Source: Diphasiastrum complanatum
Taxonomy: Eukaryota; Streptophyta; Lycopodiopsida; Lycopodiales; Lycopodiaceae
Direction of reading: 5' to 3'
DNA: 64,000 bases
Assembly (NCBI GenBank): GCA_029204225.1
Contig: CM055109.1
Location: 39,789,791-39,853,790, forward strand
Shown: in pieces, positions 16,047 through 32,184 of the stretch
How positions within the stretch are numbered: the first letter of the stretch is position 1
How the letters are laid out: every line of letters begins with the position of its first letter
The notes under the pieces: generated by a model
The model's database searches: none
What the model was told of the DNA's origin: nothing
Seen by the model: the letters and a program-made list of their open reading frames with translations, nothing else
Position numbers and translations under genes: made by a program

Positions 16047-17165
16047 TGTTAGCGGATTCCATAGAATCCCCAGATGCCGAGCCAAGCTAAAGACACAGAA
16101 TATCTCTCACCCATGACCGAGGAGGTCTCAGAAGAAGGAGAGCAGAAGAAGCTGAGAGCCGAGCATGAGAGCCGAGAAACTACTAGCTAGGATGACAATG
16201 AATTATCTATGTGAGCCTACATGGTGTATCCTAGAGAAGGAACGACCATGTAGGAGCTAGTAATATTTCCCAGACATTGTAAATAGATGTAGACCCCCCT
16301 TAAATAATCTAGAGTGAGCCACCTTTTGTTGGTGACCTCTGGTGGAAGGGCAATTGCCACATGTACTTTCTAATTTGGTGGAACTGCCACTTGGGCTCCA
16401 CATGGGCATCCTTCTTGCTTATTTAAGGACCCCCCTCTCTTGTGAGGGAGCTTTGAATGTATTGTCAAGTTCTCTTGAGTGAATAAAGAAGATCTTCCAC
16501 GAGTTCTTGATGGTTCTAAGCTCCTTGTTCATGGCAATGTTCTTGAGTGAAATTTCTATGAGCATGTTTTGATTTCTTTTGTGTTGTGGATTAATTAGCT
16601 TCTTGCTTATCCCCTTGCTTCTTAGTTGTGGATTAGATTTCGTTTCTTGTTTGTGGATTAATGTAGGAATCAGCATTCAAGTAAACTAAAATAGACTGGA
16701 TTTGTGGTGTAGATCTTGCATATTCTTTTACATTCTAGTTCTTGATTGTTCTTGGGCATTCCAAGCCTCAAGAAATGGATGTTTCTTGATTCTTGAGCTG
16801 CTAGAGTGCTATTAGGAAATTAGTTTTCTTGTTTCTTGTTTTCTTGACTGAGAAGCTTAATCTTGTCCTTGTTTGTTTCTTGATTTTAGTAGATAGATTG
16901 TAGAATTGCTCCCTGATTCAGAACGCTGATCTTTTTGAGCTAGGACTGGTTCCATGGCTTGTTTATGCATGTAGCTGAGTAACGAATCTGTCTCTCCCCA
17001 TTGACAGGCTGGGGGATACTCATTGTAATCTGAGAATATGCTTCTGTTTGAAAACTGTTCTAATAAGAAGACCAAATTGTAAGAACCGTAACCTACAGAA
17101 GTAACAAAGAAGAAAGAACGGTAAAAAGATAGCTGTGTTCACAGATCTAGTGGGACCTGTGAACA
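16047..17165 (+). repeat. Solo LTR inserted in copia A
   Basis: Begins TGTTAGCGG and ends CTGTGAACA (TG...CA). Flanks are GAATT on the left and TAATT on the right, a likely 5 bp duplication with one change. On the minus strand the copia A frame continues across the insertion once one AATT copy is discounted. Inside, on the plus strand, there is a TATA-like TTATTTAAGG followed by an AATAAA at about 16483, consistent with plus orientation. A homologous copy is at 20472-21527. No internal region remains, so it is a recombined solo LTR. Confidence 0.75.
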
Positions 17166-18208
17166 TAATTTCTTGTTCTTGGGCTACCTCTTGATCATTC
17201 TCAAGAGTAGTATCAGGTAAATCACCATAGAAAGTAGCATATTCAAAAATTTCATGACCTTTTGGGTCAAGATCATGAATAAGCTTTGTTTCATCAAACA
17301 ACACATCTCTAGCAAAAATAACATCATTTTTTGAGGGAATGTATATTCTATAATAGTTGGAAATATTGTCAAAGCCAACCAGAATGCCTTTTGTTGCATT
17401 TTCATCTAGCTTATTTCTTAGTTGCTTAGGTTTAAGAACATAAGCTGTACATCCAAATATTTTAATGTGAGATAGGTCAGGCCTTCTACCATACCAAACT
17501 TCATGAGGTGTTTTTCCATCACGTGAAGTCTTCAATGTCTTGTTCAACATGTAGTTTGCAGCTGCTATAGATTCTGTCCAGAATTTTCTAGGAAGCTTAG
17601 CTTGAGCAAGCATGCATTTACCTAATTTAATTAATGTCCTATTTCTTCTTTTGGCTATCCCATTATGTTGTGGTGTGTATGACACAGTATTCTGGTGACA
17701 TATGCCATTGGACCTGTAGAAATTTTCAAATTCCTTGGACATATACTCTCCTCCTCTGTCAGTCCTGAGTTGCCTCAACTTCTTGTTTATAGCTTTTTCA
17801 GCAAAATACAAATATTCTTTGAAAAATTCAAAAGCTTCTGATTTATTCTTCAAGAAATATCACTATGAATCTTGAAAACTCATCAATGAAAGTAATGAAG
17901 TATTTTGCACCTCCAATGGATTCAGTAGATATAGGACCACATAAATCAGAGTGTACAATTTCCAATATATCTCTTGCTCTGTAATCTTTTTTATTAAAAG
18001 GTTGTCTGTGCATTTTTCCCAAGCAACAAGTTTCACATGCAATGAATGAATTCATATCAGTAGATTGTATACCTGATATGTATCCTTCTTGGCAAAGCTC
18101 TACCAATCTTTTATGGCTTATGTGGTATAATCTTTGATGCCATAAATTATTCATAGTCTCTGTAGAAGTATGAATCTCATCTTCATCTGCATGTAGTGTC
18201 AATAGCAT
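17166..18208 (-). pseudogene. Copia A pre-integrase and integrase
   Basis: Shows the GAG-pre-integrase zinc finger (LWHQRLYHIS...CETCCLGKMHRQPF) and the integrase core: SDLCGPI with the first Asp, RTDRGGEYMS with the second Asp, and an NGIAKRRNRTL segment. The usual Glu of NGVAERxNRT is Lys here, so the third catalytic residue is lost. The C-terminal part with FGCTAYV and GFDNISNYYRIY follows. There is a frame change at about 17850. The right-hand neighbour is gag, without a protease between. Confidence 0.85.
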
Positions 18209-18945
18209 GTCCTTTTCTCTTGCATCTGGAGCAAATCACTTTATCTTTGTCTTCCTTTGCATCATTCATGCTTGAAGGCTGACACTGTTGTTGCTGATTT
18301 GGACCTTTTTTCTTTGGATTCTTCAGGTATCCTTTCTTTGTACTCTTCTTGGCATAGAAGGCTTTCTCATTGTTGGAATGATCAGCTTGCTTTCTCAGGA
18401 AGTCCTCCTCTTGTACAACTTTAACTGCTTCTTCAAAGTCTAGACGCACAGTCCTACTTATAATAGTCCTTATTGCAGAATAAGTATTAGGCTGAGATAT
18501 CAAAAAGATAGTATAGTTTTGAGAATGTGAAATTTCATGCTCTTTTCCTGCTAGCTTAAGAGATGAGAATAATGATCTCAATTTCTTGACATGTGCATCT
18601 AAATCTTTTCCATCCCAAATAGTATTGTAAAGTTGATTATGAAGATCAAGCAGCAAATCTTCAGACAAGGAAATGCTTATGATGACAAGAGCCTTGTCAT
18701 TTTCGTCTCTCCAGTCCTTCACTTCTTTACCTGTAGATTGAGGCATTTCTTCTGTGCCATCAACCATGTGGCTTTTGTGCCATCAACCCATGGCCACAAA
18801 CCTTCTCCCTTAAGAAGTAAGTTTGTCTTGATTTTTCAAACTTGATAGCTGCAGCCTGAACTATTAAGTATTGAAGTAATTTTTGTTGTACAATACCAAG
18901 TGTTGACATCTCTGAAATCTCTGAAATCAACCCGCTTTGATACCA
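18183..18945 (-). pseudogene. Copia A gag remnant; protease region deleted
   Basis: The open frame 18767-18183 has a copia gag helical region (WDGKDLDAHVKKLRSLFSSL, VRLDFEEAVKVVQEEDFL) and one zinc knuckle CSRCKRKGHAIDTTC, which has five rather than four residues before the last Cys. Directly after it the sequence passes into the pre-integrase domain, so the protease (DSGA motif) is missing. The gag N-terminus between 18770 and the primer site is broken by stops. Confidence 0.78.
18931..18945 (-). other. Primer binding site, initiator-Met tRNA type
   Basis: Minus strand TGGTATCAAAGCGGG, one base from the 5' LTR end. It matches the plant copia consensus TGGTATCAGAGC with one change. Confidence 0.8.
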
Positions 18946-18946
18946 C

Positions 18947-19905
18947 TGTTAAGAATTTATTAAGGAGAATATGTGATAGACTATTTTGTAGTCTACAAAA
19001 TTATCAGTCGAACAATGGTCTAACGACACGTAACAGTTGTCAAATATAGATTTGAAATTATTGAATGAAGATTCAGATGTGATTTTAATCATAAAAATCA
19101 CTACAAAATACTGTGTACTGGCTTTTGGTCAGTTTTCTGTTTCTGTATCAGCTTATCTATATTAAACAAGTATCATACTAACACGTGACATGAGTTTTGT
19201 GATTCAAAACAGTCCTAGTAGAATAGAAATTGCCTATCTTCACTTTACAAAACTTGTTTTGGATCATTCATTAAAAAATTATGGATAAAAAAGTCAAATC
19301 CTTCTCAAAGTCTTGTAAAAAGTAAACCGATGATTGAATCTCATTCATGTGAGATAAGTATTGATGTTTAGTACTGTTGAAATGAATCAAACAGAAACAT
19401 TAGATATTCAATGTATGGTGGATTTCATGAAAAAAAATCTTCATTTTCTTGAAAATATAAAGGAAATAGAAGAACGTGAGAGAAACTCAAATGTATTGCA
19501 CATCTAAATGAAGTCTATAGCTTCAGTAGAGCGATTTACAAATCTGAGTCTTTCTCCATTCAGTTTTTTGATCATTCTCCACTCAAGAACTATTAGTTCT
19601 TCTAATAGACTGCACACAGAAAAATTTCTCCTCTCTACGTTCACTCTCTCTCTAGGAGTGTTCTTCAAAAAGTAGATCCTACTCTCTATTTAAAAAGAAA
19701 TCAGAAAAGTCTAGAAGCTAAACATTCTAGATTATTCTACTCTAATAGGAATTTCTAGAATCTTCTACCACTATGTTAAAGTTCACATAGAGTGTATTAT
19801 TAAATAGGACCCATGAATTTATTTAAATGTATAATAGGGGTCTACTTAATTATTTTGGTATTACTTATTGACCCTTATGATGGCCTCATAATGAAATTAC
19901 CAACA
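18947..19905 (-). repeat. Copia A 5' LTR
   Basis: On the minus strand it starts TGTTGGTAATTTC (19905) and ends TTCTTAACA (18947), next to the primer site. About 960 bp. It is longer than the left copy because that copy is truncated. Confidence 0.78.
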
Positions 19906-22537
<2,632 letters not shown>

Positions 22538-22724
22538 CTAGATCCAAGCACACAAGCATAAAAGAGATGAAGAGGATTGACTAGTTGTCACACGGAGATT
22601 TGTTCCCATGAGAGCGATAGCATAGTTCATAATCAAGAAAATGCATATGATCCACATCTAACTCTAACGATTAACACTACGATCCATAAACCATAGCAAT
22701 TAACATGCTCTAAATAGTCAAGAC

Positions 22725-22815
22725 GAAGAGCTACCAACATGAGACATGTTAACAATAATACAAATAGAACAAACTTAATCTGTTGGTTTAATTGAGCTAT
22801 GCTCTAGTACCAATA
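22725..22815 (-). other. Primer site and leader of a copia C/D-family element
   Basis: Minus-strand TTGGTACTAGAGCATAGC lies just outside the LTR at 22816-23572, followed by about 75 bp nearly identical to 61650-61739 of copia D (shared AACATGAGACATGTTAAC). It ends at the start of gag, where similarity is lost. The 190 bp between it and the GA array (22536-22724) holds nothing I recognise. Confidence 0.75.
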
Positions 22816-23572
22816 TGATGGGGCAAGGGAGTAGGAAAAACGCATACGGAGAAGAGACAGAAATATTTGTGGAACAACTCTCCTGTGGCAATGGGCTGCT
22901 AGATGCAAAAACTATCTAGTATCTGGGAAGTGGCTAGGAACGTTCCTCGTTGAAATAGACAACTGTCAGGATTTTTCTCTCTTTTCGGGATTTTGCAAAA
23001 AAGTTGCCAGTGCTCTTAAAAAGTCGACTGTGCTTTGAAAACATTTTAATTTCTTCAAAATAGTTGAAAGAAAGAAGCTAAAGGCAAAAACCCGACGCTG
23101 TCGCAAAATAGTTGAACTGTTGAACTATGCTAAGGTGTCATATTTCGGAAAAAATTGACTCTGTTAAAAACGTAGTTCATTTTTGCAGGTTGTAACGACA
23201 CTTACTGTATTTCTGTAGACTGTTGCGACACTTAGTGTATTTCTATAGAGTTGTTCTAAATGCTAATTTGTGGAAGTCCTTGAAGATGGCCAAGTCTTCA
23301 ATGATCTTCAAATAATTGAACTTAACATTTGAACATGAAATATGATAGGATTGTTTACCCTTTGCTGGAGATCAGCCGGAAGCCCATTGTAGACGTTCTT
23401 CAAATAATTCGGATGTCTAAGTTGTGATTCCTGTAGGTATCAGATGAGCAGACGTAGAACCAAAGTTGGTTTCACCTGACCCTAGATCAACAATCAATAA
23501 ATGTGTAGGAAGAATCTTGAAAATAGAAATAGTCATTCACCAAGGAGACAACTGTGGGCTTAATTTCCAACA
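22816..23572 (-). repeat. Copia C LTR with pol on one side and a primer site on the other
   Basis: On the minus strand it runs from TGTTGGAAATTAAG (23572) to ...CCCATCA (22816), about 757 bp. The upstream neighbour is the polypurine tract TTTGAGGGGGAC (23573-23584), as for a 3' LTR; the downstream neighbour is a primer site, as for a 5' LTR. The first 100 bp at the left end match the truncated LTR of copia D at 61740. Confidence 0.8.
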
Positions 23573-23585
23573 GTCCCCCTCAAAG

Positions 23586-24355
23586 TCACAGTTGGTGCCT
23601 TGGTATCTTCGTCAGGTTCAGCATGCTAAAAAACTTTTGGTGCTTGATCCTGGGAAGCGCTTTGGTGAAGTTGTCTGAAATCATTTCTGTTGTGGAGCAG
23701 TATTGAAGGATCACTTGCCCTAAGAAAACTTTCTCTCTCATGAAATGATACTGGATTTTTATGTGCTTGGATTTGCTATGAAATCTGGAATTCAATGATA
23801 GTGAAATACAACTCAAGTTGTCACACAAAATGGTAGTAGCATTGAACTGAGTGTGATGTAAGTCGTGAAGTAACAACCTGATCCATACAGGTTCTTTTGA
23901 AGCTTGACATGTTGCGATATACTTAGTCTTCGTCAAAGAAAGTGCAACCGACTTCTGCTTCCTTGAGTTCCACAAAATCGTTCCCCCTGACAAATAGAAA
24001 TAGAACCCGGAGGTAGATTTTCTAGTAGAGACTGTTCCTCCCCAATCTGAGTCGGAGTAGCCTTGCAGAACGAGTGAGTCGATGGCATTTCCATCATAAC
24101 ATAAAATGTGATCTAAACTTCTTGAATATATCTCATCACTCTCTTTAATGCTTTCCAATGGGAGATCCTAGGATTAGACATGAATTGGCTTAACATGCTA
24201 ACAGTGTATGCTAAATCTGGTCTAGTACATAGCATTGCATACATCAAAGATCCTATTAGTGAATGATAAGGGTACTTTGCTATGTCGAGTATTTCACTAT
24301 CAGAATCAGCACAAGTAGGTTTAGTCAATAATATACTTGGATCCATTGGAGTATA
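23586..24355 (-). pseudogene. Copia C RT C-terminus and RNase H
   Basis: Reads TPMDPSILLTKP (RT tail), YPYHSLIGSLMYAMLCTRPD, SQFMSNPRISHW, then after a frame change near 24115 the RNase H segment GYSDSDWGGTVSTRKSTSG, ILWNSRKQKSVALS, CDNLSCISLS, HSKSKHIKIQYHFMRE and ISDNFTKALP, to a stop just before the polypurine tract. The SxTEAEY motif is degraded to LTKTKYIA. The rest of pol is cut off where the copia B LTR starts at 24356, so copia B probably inserted here. Confidence 0.85.
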
Positions 24356-25368
24356 TGAAGAAAGAAAACGTTTCTATTACAAAAGCTTTGATAGCTTTCA
24401 GCCCTCGCTTTGACGAAAAAGTTTCTGAACCTATAAGTCAAAAGACACATAGCGAAAATGTTTGCAAACACCCTAACGAGAAGACACGAACGCGAAAAAT
24501 TCACGAAAGAGAAATTTTTGTGGTATAGAAGGAGAAAGTCAGACAATGTGGAAGTCAAAAGACACGAGGCGACACGAAAATTGTTGCGACATCCTTTTCT
24601 GTCCTCACGCTCCAAAAAGGACTGGCAAGATCATGCAAGTAACCATAAGTACATATATTTGATTTGATAGCATGACATCAGCAGATACACTCTAGGTCGT
24701 GGCTAATCTGCCACTCTTGTGATTCATGATTAGTTCTAGATGTTTAATCACTCTAATCTAGAAGTTACACGGCCCGGTTATATACTTTCTAGATGATACT
24801 TGATACCATGTATGAAGAAGTATAATGCTAGTAAGCAAGACGACGAAAATATATAATACGAGTCCGCCTGCGTGCGAGACAATTTTTTGCATAGGATCTG
24901 TAGATCCACAAGTCCACTAGTAAGCGAGACATTACCCATGGGAGAACTGTATTTCTCTCATGCCAACGTACTACGTGGATCTGCATGTAGTGCTTGAAGA
25001 ATCAAAAGAATCAATAGATGATTTCTTATCTTGTCTGGTCTTGAGTGCAAATTAGTCTGCTGCTATTCGTGTGGTGCTTGAAGAATCAAAAGAATCAATA
25101 GATGATTTTGTAGTCGTTGCGCACATATCACTCTTATCATGTCTAATCTTGAATGCAAATTAGTTTGCTATTATTCATGTTTCTGATTCACTTGTTCATT
25201 TAATTTCACACCTTGGTTTGAATTTTGTCGAATGTTGTGCTAATCTCAAATGTAGATCAGCAGTGCTTTTCTACTTTCTGGAGGACTGTAGGAATGATAC
25301 AGCTGGCAGTGACCAGCAATCATATCTGAAATCCATCCAAATCGTTTGCTTTCGCGTTTATTTTTGCA
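24356..25368 (+). repeat. Copia B 5' LTR
   Basis: Starts TGAAGAAAG; the first 600 bp match 7284-7875. The end is placed at about 25368 because GTGCTATCAGAGTC, a degenerate initiator-Met primer site, follows at about 25371. The internal stretch 24990-25120 repeats the phrase TGCTTGAAGAATCAAAAGAATC twice. Confidence 0.65.
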
Positions 25369-25573
25369 TCAGTGCTATCAGAGTCTACCTTGTCATAGTC
25401 TGATGTAGCCAAGAAGCTATCAGATCCAAGAGGCCAGACATTCAAACAAACGACCATCAATAAGAGAACACACTTCAGAAGCAACGGCTTCAATCAGTAG
25501 CATACAGAACAAGATTTGTATAGTTCTGGATTCTTCAGGATCTAACTTTCTAACCTAGAAAGTTAAGACATCA

Positions 25574-25867
25574 TTGATACTCAAGGGTGAAGGGTGGATG
25601 GCCTCTACGACAACAAAAAAAAATCCAAGAAATAATTTAAGCCTAAGAAGGAGTCAGATCAAAGATAGGATCGTGATCAGCAAGCAGAGAGGACTAGCAA
25701 AGGCAACTAGAAAAGCAAAGGGAGGTCGAACTTGCGTGAGATGCAAAAGAGATGGGCACACAATTGATACATGCTGGCTCAATCCAAAAATTGAATGTAT
25801 CCACTGCCACAAGAAGGGTCATGCAGCCTTGAATTGTCGTCTGAACCCAAGGAACAAATCAACATAG
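25574..25867 (+). pseudogene. Copia B gag C-terminus with two zinc knuckles
   Basis: A 97-codon frame with CVRCKRDGHTIDTC and CIHCHKKGHAALNC, both CX2CX4HX4C nucleic-acid-binding knuckles. The preceding gag domain (about 250 codons in intact relatives) is missing; 25369-25573 holds only leader-like sequence. Copia E has the same paired-knuckle arrangement, ending in RFNPKRKN. Confidence 0.8.
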
Positions 25868-25959
25868 AACAAATAGGAGAACAGCAACAGTTCATCCTAT
25901 GTCGAGGAGCCTGAGAGCTCAAAAATAGGCGAAGAGAGATCGAACAGAAATTGTTCGAC

Positions 25960-26280
25960 ACCTACATTTGTGAAGAAGTGTGTGCAGCGTCAACATCTGA
26001 CACACATGAGGTGATCCTAGATTCAGGAGCCACCTCACACATTGTGACATCAAGATGAATCATGTTTGATTTTAGAAGTGCTAATCCATCAAGATTCATA
26101 GTTCTTGGAGATGGATCCAAACATCAAGTGAACGGTATTGGTTCCTCTGGCTCAACAAGAATGGCAGAGACAAGCGGCTCGAAGACATTCTGTTCGTGCC
26201 TACATTGCAGCAAGGCCTGCTTTCTATGGCAAAGATAGCTGATGCAGGGATGCGTGTGACATTTTTAGATGAAGCATGCA
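25960..26280 (+). pseudogene. Copia B protease fragment
   Basis: The active-site segment VILDSGATSHIVTS lies at about 26012-26055, followed by a stop (TGA for the expected codon), MFDFRSANPS and VLGDGSKHQVNGIG. It then drifts out of frame. It parallels copia E (VVIDSGATSHI, FDFREIKNN, LGDGSRHDV). Confidence 0.78.
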
Positions 26281-26754
26281 ACGTGGTTGATGTCAGATGA
26301 GAAAGTTGAACAGGGATTTTTGGTAGGTTATGACAACAATTCATCATACTATAAAGTCTACATGCCAGACACGAACACTGTGAAAACGGTGAGAGATGTC
26401 AGATTTGATGAAAGCAAGAAGATGGCCAATGATGATCTAGTCAGCTATGAAGTTCTGGAGAGACAGTACTATGATTTGCCACCAGTGACAAAGGGAGTAG
26501 AAGATGAACACAAAAACAATGATTTTTGAGTCGCTTCACATTCGAGTGACGAATCAGAAGACGAAAGATTTGAAAGGCAACCTACTGCTACAATTCCCGT
26601 GAACCAAAATGGTTCTGGACTGAGCAGAGCAGACAAATGCAAAGGCATTGCTATTTCAGGAGGATCTCCTAGAAGGTCGACAAGACCACAAAAAGCGTCA
26701 GCAAGATACATGTTAGGCAGCTCTGCTTCTACATCAGAAGAGTTTTGTGGATTC
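26270..26754 (+). pseudogene. Copia B integrase C-terminal region
   Basis: Starts inside integrase with EQGFLVGYDNNSSYYKVY and VRDVRFDESKK, then the linker with RRSTRPQKASARY and EEFCGFSG, where Gyp3 interrupts. The pre-integrase zinc finger and the DDE core are deleted between the protease and this point. A stop occurs at about 26527. Confidence 0.8.
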
Positions 26755-26759
26755 AGTGG

Positions 26760-27254
26760 TGTCATGCCCATGACTGGCCTCAAGTACTGTGTCCCACGCT
26801 AGGGACAGGTAGACCGACAACCCGTAAGTTAATTGTAACTATAAGGGATTTGGGAACCTTATGTGTACATGGTCATAATTAATGGTTGTAGGTCTAAAAC
26901 AATTGATGGTGGATTTATATGGGTCTATCAGTAAGTCATTGGGAAACTAGATGACATGGCCCAGATTGGCTGCAGAGGTGTCCAGTGAGGTGTCACAATG
27001 CACTACTAGTGGTTCATGGGCCTTGGAGGTATAATTATACTGATTAGGCTCTCACTAGTGTATGCTTGATAGCATGACCAGTGGCAGGATGCTGCTGGTG
27101 TGATGTCATACTCCTCTTTGTGATTGATCCATAGCTTGGGGGCTAGATCTGTTTGATCTAGGTTTGGTTGGGTTGGTTTGTCCACCATCAGGTTCACTTG
27201 TGTTGCTTGTGACTGGCATGCTTAGAATAGGATCCTTGGATTGAGGACTTCATA
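26760..27254 (+). repeat. Gyp3 5' LTR
   Basis: Starts TGTCATGCCCATGACTGG and ends GAGGACTTCATA, 495 bp. It is the partner of 30515-31013. It includes GTATAATTATAC (about 27030) as a TATA-like word. Confidence 0.9.
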
Positions 27255-27255
27255 T

Positions 27256-27268
27256 TGGTATCAGAGCC
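27256..27268 (+). other. Gyp3 primer binding site
   Basis: TGGTATCAGAGCC, one base after the 5' LTR; it equals the initiator-Met tRNA 3' end consensus used by plant LTR elements. Confidence 0.9.
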
Positions 27269-29480
<2,212 letters not shown>

Positions 29481-29499
29481 TATAGACCAAGTAGTTATA

Positions 29500-30480
29500 G
29501 AGTGTATGTTTTGGCTTTACGATACCAAAGTGACATTGTGAATATTTGTGATTCGAAGTTCACTGGTCGCTTTTGGTTGGCCGTATTTGCTAAACTAGAG
29601 ATGACTCTAAGCTTAAAAGATTTTCTGATCATTGGTTGTTGAGGGTATCGCGTTCTTTTATTGAGTATAGGACAAGAATCTGATGAAGTATGATTGATGA
29701 ATCATAATTCAGATTCTAGTTATACTTGATCGGATAAAAGAAGGATTACCTACGTGATCAAAAGATCATTTAAGATATATATATTCATATTTTCATAGCA
29801 ATCTCCTCGGAGAGGTAGTCACCTTGATGGATATTAGGGTACAATAAGAATTTGGCTAACGGTTATAGCTTGTGCATACTTACGTATAGTTTTAAGCCTA
29901 TATCACCCATTGCAGTAGAGACTCAGGCGTTGAAGTTTCAGAAAGTAGCGAGTTTCCTACATGATATGCAGGAAATGCTACGGATTGCATGTGAGAATGT
30001 CTGGTACCCAGGATGGGGATCGACATTATGCAAGTCTGAAAAGATCACCGAGAGACTTCCAAGTGGGGGATTATGTATTTTTTGAGAATCCAGAAGGATT
30101 CAAGTGTAATGCATATTGGCAAGCATTATAAGTTGTCCCCTAGATATAGAGGACCATTTAAGATCTTGAAAAAGATCAGATCCTTAGCTTACCAATCGGA
30201 ACTCCCTAATGGATCTCAAGTGCATCCCGTATTTCACGTAAGCCGTCTCTGAAAGAGTCTATATGAAAGAGAGCATGTTGGATCTGGGGATCGATTGGAC
30301 TTGTTGAATGAATCATCGGGTGTATCTTGTCTAGAGCCCAAAAAGATCTTGGATACAAGAACTAAATGATTGAGAAATCATATAGTCACCGAGCATCTGG
30401 TTCGATGGAAGGGATTTACATACGATGATGATTCTTGGGAATAGGAAGGAAGCTTAAGGAGGAACTTTTCCAGTTTTAAG
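29500..30480 (+). pseudogene. Gyp3 integrase remnant with chromodomain-like C-terminus
   Basis: In changing frames: SKFTGRFWLAVF (integrase core block after the second Asp), [47 protein letters not shown] (the GPF/Y module) and [10 protein letters not shown], then EPKKILDTR, HLVRWKGFTYDDDSWE (chromodomain core). Multiple stops and frameshifts. The chromodomain of chromoviruses reads histone marks to steer integration. The domain ends about 40 bp before the polypurine tract. Confidence 0.82.
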
Positions 30481-30501
30481 TTCTGAGGACAGAACTTGAA
30501 T

Positions 30502-30514
30502 AAGGGGGGAAGAA
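30502..30514 (+). other. Gyp3 polypurine tract
   Basis: AAGGGGGGAAGAA directly before the 3' LTR start TGTCATGC. The Gyp5 tract at 59351-59363 is nearly identical. Confidence 0.88.
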
Positions 30515-31013
30515 TGTCATGCCCATGACTGGTCTCAGGTAGCGTGTCCACGCTAGGGACCGATAGACCGACAACTCGTAAGTTAATTGTGACTATAAGG
30601 GATTTGGGGCCCTTATGTGTACATGGTCATAATTAATGGTTATAGGCCTAAAACACTTGATGGTAGATTTATATGGGTCTATCAGTGAGTCATTGGAGAA
30701 CTGGATGATGTGGCCCAGATTGACTATAGAGGTGTCCACCCAGTGAGGTGTCACAGTGCACTACTAGTGGTGCATGGGCCTTGGAGGGTATAAGTATACC
30801 TATTGGGCTCTCACTAGTGTATGCTTGATAGCATGACTGGTGGCAGGATGTTGCTGGTGTGATGCCATACTCCTCTTTGTGATTGATCCATAGCTTGGGG
30901 GCTAGATCCGTTTGATTTAGGTTTGGTTGGGTTGGTTTGTCCACCATAAGGTTCCCTTGCGTTGCTTGTGATTGGCATGCTTACAATAGGATTCTTGGAC
31001 TGAGGACTTTATA
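30515..31013 (+). repeat. Gyp3 3' LTR
   Basis: 499 bp, TGTCATGC...GACTTTATA, followed by the target duplication AGTGG and the resumed copia B frame. Confidence 0.9.
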
Positions 31014-32184
31014 AGTGGCGAACCACAAACTCTTGAGGAAGCGACTGAATGTCCAAAGAAGGACAAATGGATCCAAGCCATGAACGAGGAGATGGAATTC
31101 ATGAGGAAGAACTAGGTATGGACGTTGCAGCCATTACCACATAAGCGCAAGACTGTCAAATGCAAATGGATTTTCGAGCTCAAGTATGGACCAAATGGGA
31201 ATGTCTCAAAATACAAGGCAAGACTGGTAGCAAAGGGATTTTCTCAGAGATATGGCATTGACTACTCTGAAACCTTCTCTTTTGTCGTCAAACATTCATC
31301 CCTACGTTTGTTGTTTGCATATGCAGCTGCTTATGACCTCAGAATCCACATTGTGGATGAGAAGACAGCCTTTTTGCATGGTGAGTTAGACGAGGAGGTC
31401 TACATGGATCATCCCCTAGGATATGTCTCAAATTCAAGTCTTTCTGATTATGCATGTAGAATACATAGAAGTATCTACCGTCTGAAACAGTCAGCTCGAC
31501 AATGGTACAAAAAGAAGGATCAAGCCCTGAGATCATTAGGATTCAAGCCTTTGATGGCTGATTCCAATGTGTATATTAGAATCACAGATGGGCAGATCAT
31601 TATTGTGGCTGTATATGTGGACGACACTCTGATACTCTACAAGAGTGAGCAGTTGATTGCTGAAGTGAAGACAGACATCTTGAAACATTTCGAGATCGTG
31701 GATCTGGGAGAAGCCAAGTGCTACCTTGGCTTGCAAATTGAAAGGGACTATGAGGGAGGTAAGCTATACCTTCACTAGTCCAGGTACACCCAGAAAATCC
31801 TAGAGGAGCGAATACTCCAATGCTAGCAGGAACGGTGCTGACAAACGATGATTGTCCGAGGACTGAGGAAGAAAGAGAACAAATGCAACTCACACCTTAC
31901 AAGAAGCTGATAGGTTCGCTGATGTACCTTGCAGACAACACACGTCCTAACATTGCTTATGCAGTGTTCAGAATGAGCCAATTCTGCACAAATCTAGGCT
32001 CGACACATTGGAAGATTGCAAAACAAATTTTGCAATATCTTCAATTAACGAGAGATTATGGCTTGTGTTATTGTCGTAATGCAAGGTTCAATATGCTTTC
32101 CTACAATGATGCTGGCTGGGCATCCCTCAAGGACGGTTGTAAAAGCGTCTCAGGAGGATGCACCATTGCGTTAGGAGCGGCAGT
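31014..32184 (+). pseudogene. Copia B RT and partial RNase H
   Basis: After the Gyp3 insertion the frame resumes with EPQTLEEATECPKKDKW. RT blocks: KCKWIFELKYG, RLVAKGFSQRYGIDY, KTAFLHGELDEEVYM, and YVDDTLIL at about 31610, an intact catalytic box. A stop at 31113 and a frame change near 31780 disrupt it. RNase H begins (LSYNDAGWASL, GGCTIALGAAV) and is cut at about 32184, where minus-strand gypsy sequence begins. Confidence 0.88.

Larger units (their letters stand above)
13531..19905 (-). mobile_element. Copia A: near full-length but defective Ty1/copia element
   Basis: Homologous LTR sequence lies at both ends (13531-14424 and 18947-19905). A primer site abuts the right LTR, and gag, integrase, RT and RNase H follow on the minus strand in copia order (integrase before RT). 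The protease region and the extreme 3' end of pol plus the start of the 3' LTR are deleted, and a solo LTR is inserted at 16047-17165. I could not find a convincing target duplication at the outer ends (GTTTC on the left, TTTTA on the right). Confidence 0.85.
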
